Shown piece after piece: positions 56,914 to 64,000 of a stretch of 64,000 nucleotides of DNA. Where the stretch lies: assembly GCF_000143415.4 (NCBI RefSeq), contig NW_003314375.1, positions 249,369 to 313,368 on the forward strand. Reading direction: 5' to 3'. The position numbers and the translations under genes were made by a program. The first letter of the stretch is position 1. Every line of letters begins with the position of its first letter. This stretch comes from Selaginella moellendorffii (Eukaryota > Streptophyta > Lycopodiopsida > Selaginellales > Selaginellaceae). The notes beneath the pieces are model-generated. The model was given only the letters and a program-made list of their open reading frames with translations, searched no databases and was not told the DNA's origin.

Positions 56914-57274
56914 GCAAAGAAGGCGAGAAAAAGAGAGAGCGGAAGAACTGTTCTTCCGAAAGATGATCCATTTCTTCGTGGGAGTTGTACGGAGATGGAG
57001 AGGCGAGCGTGCGGCCCAGATGCGAGGATCCCCCCCTCTAATAACGTAATTATTGGAATGCCCGGAGAGAGGGGGCAAGATGACGCTCGGAATTTTTTGT
57101 TTTTTACCTCCATGGTTAAAAAATTTTGCAGGGAAGAGTTTACCACGCATACAGAAGACGTAAAAAAAGTGCTACACACACACACACACACACACACTCT
57201 TACTACTAGGTAGTAAGGCGAAAGAGCTCCCCCCCAGTGATGGTGTAGCTCGGAGAGAACTAGGGTTTTTGGCG
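56914..57274. other. Intergenic with a (CA)n microsatellite
   Basis: The region holds the RPF1 3' end and the promoter of the SnRK1 beta-gamma gene. A CA dinucleotide run lies at 57174-57197. Nothing else was recognised. Confidence 0.45.
57174..57197. repeat. (CA)n microsatellite
   Basis: This is a perfect run of about twelve CA units about 80 bp before the next gene. Confidence 0.9.
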
Positions 57275-59682
57275 ATGGCGATGGCGACGGCGGCTCCAGG
57301 TATGGATCGTCCCCGGCTGGTAAAATCATCAAGACCTAGCTGGCTGCGGATCCACGGCCATTGAGCAGCGCCAGCGACAGTGGTGTGCTTGGGGAGCTGC
57401 GATTTCGCGACGACGAGGATTTATGTTTCGGTTACAAGGGGGATGGAAGCTTGGCATTCGGGGGTTTAGCGCGAGGCGGCCGTCGCAGAGAGGAGAGCAT
57501 TGTGACAAATGTCCCGGGAGGGTATTGCATGTAAAAGCAGGAACTTGGCGCTGGTACCCACGACCTTCATCTGGCCTCATGGGGGCGCACAGGTCCTTCT
57601 CTGCGGATCCTTCACAAGGTGTGATTTTTTTCCTTTCTTTTCCTTTCGTGTTCTCGGGATTGAGCAGCACTGCTTCTCGGGGTGATGAGCATTCCTGATG
57701 AATTCTTTGTTTTTGCAGCTGGCTCACAACGCTACCAATGACTCCTCTCGAGAACTGTCCAACCGTGTTCCAAGGGACCTTCAACTTGCCTGTTGGCTAT
57801 CATGAGGTAGATCGTGCTGCTTCGTCTCTCCTTTGTTTTTGATGGATCTCTCGTGTTTCGATTCCAGTACAAGTTTATTGTGGATGGACAGTGGAGATGG
57901 GATCATCAAGGGCCCGTGGCACACGATCTGCACGGAAATGTAAATAACTGTGTTACTGTGAAGATTCCAGAGCTTGCATCGTCCCCAAACGGGGACGGTG
58001 GAACGTCGGGATCGAACATGGACGTTGATCAAAACTCCGGCCACCACATGGTAAAAAGAACGCAAGTTTGTGTTTGTAGATTTGGTTCTAACATGTTACT
58101 CTTCTCTACTTTTGTGTTTCAGATAGATTTGCAAGATGGCCATCAGCAGCCACGACCGCAAGCCATCTCCGCTGGTGAGGTTGAAACCTCCAAGCAGAGG
58201 CTTGCGGAATTTTTGCTCAATCATACTGCCTACGAATTAATTCCTGAGTCCGGCAAGGTGGCTTTACTCTGATGGTTAATCTCTGTGCATTCAACTCACT
58301 CCTTTTCTTCTTTGGTTGTCAGGTGATTGTCTTGGACGTCATGCTGCCTGTAAAACAAGCGTTTCATATTCTTTATGAGCAGGTATGATACACTGTTTAA
58401 TCTTAAAAGTCTGATCGTTTTTATGTCTGTGCAGGGTTTGACCGTAGCTCCTTTATGGGATTCTGAAAGGCAGCAATTCGTTGGCATGCTTAGCGCATCT
58501 GACTTCATTATCATTTTAAGACAGCTTGGAAACTTAGGATCTATGCTATCCGAGGAGGAGCTTGATACTCATACCATCGCTGTGTGGAAAGACGAGAAGT
58601 CCACTTTCTTCAGAGTTCGTCGACAAAGACACCTTATTTCTGTAAGCTGATATGCCTTGAGTAGTTTTGACGGACTTCTGATCTATTTCGCAATCCGTTT
58701 TCCAGGTTGGCCCTGATGATTCCTTGAGACAACTCACGGACAAGCTACTGATGAACGAGGTCGCAACGCTCCCAGTGCTAACTCACGTAGCACAGGATGG
58801 ATTCGTCCCACAGGTGTTACATCTCGCGACGCTCTCAGACATTCTAAAATGTACGATGGCAGCGTTTTTTTTCAATCCGATAAGATTTTGCTGACTTGAA
58901 TGCTTGCTGTTATATGCAGGTATGCTGAGGCATTTCCGGCATGTTCCTTCGTGGCTGCCTCTCCTGCTGCAGCCTTTGTATGCACTGCCACTGGGAACAT
59001 GGAGTCCCGAGGTCGGCGGTGCAAATTGCCGACCTTTGGCAATGCTCCGGGCGAGCGCACCTCTCAGCGCCGCGTTTTCGCTTCTCCTGCAAGGTAAATC
59101 GGAAAAAAAGAGTCGTCTTTGCCTTAAAATAGTTGCTGGAAACTTTGGCAGCCAATGTGAGCGCGCTACCAATACTTGACGACAATGGTTCACTTATTGA
59201 CGTCTACACTAGAAGGTATGCCTTTGCAGCGATGGTGGTGTGGGGATTTACGTTTTTTGTTTGTGACATGATCGAACAGCGACATTACGTCGTTAGCAAG
59301 AGACAGAGCGTATGCAACTGTGCATCTTCACGAGATAACAGTCGGACAAGTAAGAGTGTTTCTCAGCTTTCGCTCCACTTCACACGTTTTGATTTCGTCC
59401 AGGCTTTGCAAATGGGCCAGGATAACAACAGGACCGGAGGATCATCCGTTGGGACTCGGTGTCATATGTGCCTACGCTCACACACGCTCCGAGACGTGAT
59501 TGAGCGGCTCGCAACGCCAGGTGAAGTGGATCATTCTTCCAGTTTTTGCTTTCGTTTTTCTTCTCTAAGCATTGTCTCGCTGTTTCTCAGGCGTCCGGCG
59601 AGTGATTTGCGTTGAAGCTGGCAGCCGACATGTCGAAGGCATTATTTCTTTGCGGGATGTTTTCAGATTCTTGACGTCATAG
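57275..59682 (+). CDS. SnRK1 regulatory subunit beta-gamma (SNF4-like, CBM48 plus CBS domains)
   Basis: The gene codes for the plant hybrid subunit of the SnRK1 energy-sensing kinase. The N-terminal start at 57275 is the least certain part. The CBM48 domain is split by introns: [20 protein letters not shown] (about 57549-57608), [20 protein letters not shown], then [22 protein letters not shown] regions follow: [56 protein letters not shown], then [40 protein letters not shown] and the end [20 protein letters not shown] with VFRFLTS. Stop at 59680. The subunit joins alpha and beta subunits and senses energy state. Confidence 0.9.
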
Positions 59683-60000
59683 CGAGCTTTTCTCACGGAC
59701 GAGACGACGAAGCAACGAGAAAAATTCACGACGACAACTTCCACCCCTCTCTGTATTAGTAGCACCATCAAACTAATTCACGACTCCTCGGACCGGTTTC
59801 TTTTTAGGAGGTGCCATGCCACAAGGAAGAAGAAAGGAAGGAAAGGAAAACACAACAGAGGCCTCTCTCATTCTTGTTTTTTCTATTCTCTTTTCTAAGA
59901 ACGTGAGGAAGAACAAAGACGTTTTGGGTTCGAGTCTCTTCCAGCGTGAAGTTACTTATGTTCTTGGAGCCCTAGAATTTTTATTTCGCTCGCTCGTTCG
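59683..60000. other. Intergenic
   Basis: This is the 3' flank of the beta-gamma gene and the 5' flank of the channel gene. No additional feature is seen. Confidence 0.4.
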
Positions 60001-63000
60001 ATGGCGCCGCTGGATGCCGAGGCGGGGAATGCCGTGGATCAGCAGCCGCCGGCAACGAATTTCGGCATCCTAAGCGGCAGCGATCGCAGGCGATCCAGCA
60101 TTTTGGAGACGCTGACCAAGACATTCTCGTCATCGGCGTGGCAGCACAACCTCAAGCACATCAATGTCAAGGCAAGTGTGCTCGAGACGTATCACGATTC
60201 GTTTCTCTTTGGGAGCGTGCCTCGCTCGGTGAGGCTGAGGATCTTTCTCCGGGGCGGTGCTCTTGGCTATATTTTATATCTGGTATGGTTGTGAATCAAT
60301 TGCTTGAGGATTTCTCAGTTTCTTTTCATATTTTGCGTGTTTTGCACAGACGGAGTTCATTCTTGCGGTTCTCTCCGGTGTTCTCTATGTCTACTCGACG
60401 TACGTAAAGCAGTGTAGATTGAACAAACAATGCACAGGTTGATGAACGTAGATGGCATTGGAGTTCATGCTAAATTTTTCGTGTCAATAGCTACGGGACT
60501 GCTGGTTCTTGGGTCACACACTTACAAAATGCCATCAGTGTTGCTTTCCTTGCCGACTATGTTTTGAGAATTTACAGGTAAACCCACAAGCTCGTTTCCA
60601 AACTTAAAAGTGTGTTTTTGCTGATGTTGCTGCCAGTGCAGTGAGCCTGCTCGGCTTTTCTACATTTTCTCCTTGTCGGGTCTAGTGGATCTTTTGAGCG
60701 CTATTCCCATTTTCAACGTTTTCAGGTAAACTGTTTGAGATGTTTTTCAACGGATGAACTATGATTGTGAATCAACTCAGGTATCGCAAAGCCGGCGGTG
60801 ATGTTTATAACTTGCTTCAGTTTCTTCGCATTGTAAGGTACTCTTATGCGATTGGTAATTATGGCAGTTCGATAACTTTTTCGGTTGTTACAGAATATCA
60901 TCTTGCATTACGAAGCTAGGAATGGCTGGAAGCACGTTAACCCAACAGATTATTCTATTAATCTTCTCCACTGCTGGCGCAGGTTTTAAATCAACTTGAA
61001 TTTATTGATACTTAATCTGTTTCTATACAGTCGTTCTTGTTGCTGGTATTATTCAATGGCTGGAGTATCATGGTGCTTCTGAAAAAACCAAACGGATGTG
61101 TCCCCTAGAAGGGTGCATGTCTTTCTGGGACGCATTCTATTTCGTCATTGTTACGGTATGTTGCACGCTTGTTTTGAACTTCAAGCAAGAAACGTCTTTC
61201 TTTTTAATAGATTGCGACTGTTGGATACGGAGATGTTGTTCCCGTAACAATTCAAGGCCAGGCTGCTATCATCATCACAATTATGATTGCCGTAGCCATT
61301 CTTCCCATACAAGTGAGCAGGATCAGTACTCTTGCATACAATAGGTACAATGTTTGTGTTTTATCTTCTCTTCTTTCTTACGGGGCATCCCGTCCCAGAC
61401 CTTACGGTGGTACTTTCAACTCAAGAAAGGTGCTCGGGTCACGATTTCTGATTATAGGCGGCAGCATAGAGCTGCGCGTGATTCAGATTTTTCTTGCAGA
61501 ACTTTATAATCCTACCCATGCTGAAGGTGAGAGAATGCTTTAGTCGCGCAGCTGTTAATATTCGGACTTACAGCTCGGATGATTCTCAGATCTAGAAATC
61601 TATCCTATGCACGTTATTATTCTCGCGCCATTTACTCCATCGTAAGAGCTACGTTTTCAAACTTGTCATACTTAGCTGTTCCATTTTTGTAGATTCGAGT
61701 TGCAGCAGTTGCTGTCCCTTTACAATAATCAAGTGGAGTTCTACGAAGGGTGCCCGTCACAGACATCAGACCTGGATCGTATTAGCGCAGACAAGGCGTC
61801 AGCTTTTTTCCTTTTGGCGGACAAGGAGACATTGGTAATCTGATTTTATATTCGGTAACAAAATTGCTATCTCAAGTGGCTTTGCAGGATCCAAGAACAG
61901 AAGATCATACTCAAATTTTTAGAGCTTTGGCTGTAAGCCGTTATTGCAAAGGTCGAGTTCGGATAGTTGTTGAAGTACTAGACCCTGATGCTCTGAGATG
62001 TAGCGTTTGGGATAATGCTTATGGGCAGGGGATTGAGGTTATTTGCCAGACAAAGCTGCATAACAAGCTACTAGCTCGCAGGTCCAGTTCAATTCACATT
62101 TTTTATGTGTCAATTCGACTATATCGTTCTTTCTTGGTTGCAGTTGTACGATCAAGGGTCTCTATACTTTTATTACAAATTTGTTTACGTCCGAAATTCA
62201 GCTACATAATATACCTTCGATGCGTCACATAGTTGAGTATAATCACAGTTTTGACAACGAAGTGTATCCATTGATTTTTCCAAGCGCTTTTCACGGTCTG
62301 CTTTTTGAAGAGGCAAGTATTTTTCTTTTTCCATCCTTATACTGAATCATGTTGTTTTTGTATGCAGGTTACGGAATTTATATACTCTTCGTTCAATATA
62401 ACACTCTTTGCGTTAGACACAAGTGGAACGGTTTTGCTGCACCCAAAAGGACATAGTATCTCCTCAAATGACATTGGTCTTGTGATGGCAACGAGCCTCA
62501 ATACCGTCTACAGCATATCTAAGTTCGAAGGGACTTGCTCAAATCCTCAAAGTCGCGAGCGTAAGCTCTTGGAGTCTGTGAGCTCCCGGTGGAAGAAGCT
62601 GGGTTCAGTGGCCTCTTTTAAAAGACAGGAGATACCTGGTATAGACTCATATTTAGATGGCAGCCAACCGGTTCCCGTGCCTTCGAGTCCTGTGGGACAT
62701 CACAAGCTGATCGTTAGTCTCAGAGACGCTGTCGAAAAGAATCACGCTGCATTGCTCAGCGGCAATGGCTTCAGCGACTCTACGGAGATCGACGCATTGA
62801 CCAGTAATTACTTGGAAGGAGAACCATCTGCAGCATTGGAAGCGTCCATGGACTGGACGCTTGCATGGCCTTCAGCAGACATTTATGGTCGACCGCACGC
62901 TGTTTTGCTCGAAAGGAACGAGCAGAAAATTTTGCAAGACCTCCAAAGAAGGAGCATCGCAATCGTTAGCTTGAAGAAGGCACACATACTGGTTTGCTGT

Positions 63001-63961
63001 CAAGGCAAATGGCCAGCCAATCTGTTTTACTTTCTACTCGAGCTCCGAAAGCCAACGTTTCCGAATCATCCGGTGGTGATTCTACATCCATCCCAACCGG
63101 ATTTCTATCAGTGGGGATCAGTCGGCGTTTTCAAAGACGTATTTTTCGTGAAGGGCTCGCCGATTCACGAGCTTGATTTAATGCGTGCTGGAGTCATTCA
63201 TGCAGGTATGTTTTTCAAGGTTTTTCTATGAAGTTTTTTTAACCTTTGATTGCTATGATTTAGACAAAGTCATTGTTCTTGCGTATCCTGGATCTCCGAT
63301 TGATGCCAGTGGGAAAGGTGTTCAGCAAACTGCTGATACCCGGAAGAATCCAGGGGCTTACACCAGTGACGTAGACGGCATTATAATTCTGGCCAACATC
63401 GAGCGCTTGCTTCACGGTGACCTCACCAAAGTCGTGATTGAGATGCAGCATGCGATTGGCTTGCACTACCTGTGGCCGTATAGCCAGATCCCAAGTTGCT
63501 CTATACCTGCGGACGCTTACAAACGCAACCCTGACGCTGTTGCTCACTTTGCACCCGCATACATGGAAGGACGAGCCGTCTCCCCAAGCATGCTCAGCTT
63601 TCTCATGTAAGCACATAAGTCTTCTATTCGTTTTTTACTTTTTTTGATATTGAGTGTGTTTACTCGCAGGCGCTCCTCGTTCTACAACAAGAATACCAGC
63701 TCAATCGTAGAGCAGCTTGTGGAGGGCAGCGTTGACGACAGCAAGCATGCTCGGGTTTTGGAGCAGTTCGAAGCTCCACAAAAGTACGTGAATCGTTCCT
63801 ACGGTGATATGTTCTCGGAGCTCCTGGCAGAGAGAGGCATGCTCGCCTTGGGTCTCTACCGAGCAAAGGGAACGCATGGCAGTCCGTGTCCATACGTCTT
63901 CACGAATCCGCCCATGGACTCCATCGTCAGCGCAGAAGATCTCGTCTTCGCTCTCATCTGA
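60001..63961 (+). CDS. BK/Slo-type potassium channel with two RCK domains
   Basis: The gene is complete in the window: ATG at 60001, TGA at 63959. After a cytosolic N-terminus (LETYHDSFLFGSVP), membrane segments S1 to S5 lie in exons at about 60230-61070. The S4 region is poor in Arg (LLQFLRIV, RISSCITKLGMAG). The pore exons read CMSFWDAFYFVIVT, then IATVGYGDVVP, a K+ selectivity filter, followed by S6 (IIITIMIAVAILPIQVSRIS). RCK1 is FLIIGGSIELRVIQIFLAEL through DPRTEDHTQIFRALAVSRYC. The BK_channel_a-like segment and RCK2 follow with KAHILVCCQGKWPANLFYFL, HPVVILHPSQPDFYQW and DKVIVLAYPGSPIDASGKG. No clear Asp-rich calcium bowl is visible. I expect K+ efflux gated by a cytosolic ligand; Ca2+ gating is uncertain. 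Length is about 1000 residues. Confidence 0.85.
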
Positions 63962-64000
63962 GAGGAGCTCTTGTAAGTTGGCATGCCTGGGTACCTCGAG

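Overview
The window looks like nuclear DNA from a lycophyte, most probably Selaginella. The evidence is a compact, intron-rich plant gene set with introns mostly of 45-80 nt and intergenic gaps often under 200 bp. It includes plant-specific genes (FCA, class III peroxidase, plastid signal peptidase, SnRK1 beta-gamma subunit, carotenoid cleavage dioxygenase) and also genes unexpected in flowering plants (KP4-like, cyanovirin-N-like, a BK/Slo-type K+ channel). The species call is an inference from this pattern, not from a database match.

Layout. 0-10.5 kb is gene-dense: a GH51 arabinofuranosidase with an apparent frameshift, a DUF1995 plastid protein, an RRM-LOTUS-RING gene, a NOPCHAP1-like snoRNP assembly factor, a trihelix/SANT-like gene, a tRNA-Ser and an unknown tail-anchored protein with repeated W-x-x-V motifs. 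10.5-20.4 kb is AT-rich and made of decayed LTR elements plus broken trihelix-like and F-box-like genes. 20.4-25.8 kb holds F-box-like fragments, a secreted cyanovirin-N-like lectin, a second RRM-LOTUS-RING gene and a thylakoidal processing peptidase. 26-34 kb is dominated by a dead Ty3/gypsy element (26854-31925) with matching 176-bp LTRs, plus gene fragments. 34.4-42.4 kb holds two inverted KP4-family genes flanking a carotenoid cleavage dioxygenase, a duplicated unknown family and an F-box-like gene. 42.5-53.3 kb is a tandem duplication of an FCA / PIGN / peroxidase block in which each copy has lost what the other kept. 53.3-64 kb is orderly housekeeping: DDX41 and RPF1 head to head, the SnRK1 beta-gamma subunit and a complete BK/Slo-like channel.

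Functional themes. Several genes act in RNA metabolism or ribosome assembly (FCA, DDX41, RPF1, NOPCHAP1-like, RRM-LOTUS-RING), and some have telo-box motifs in short head-to-head promoters. A second theme is secreted, cysteine-rich or lectin-like proteins with patchy taxonomic distribution. Five trihelix-like copies, five F-box-like copies and repeated local duplications show that this region evolves by copying and decay. All exon boundaries are read by eye from splice signals and protein continuity, and gene spans run from first to last coding base.
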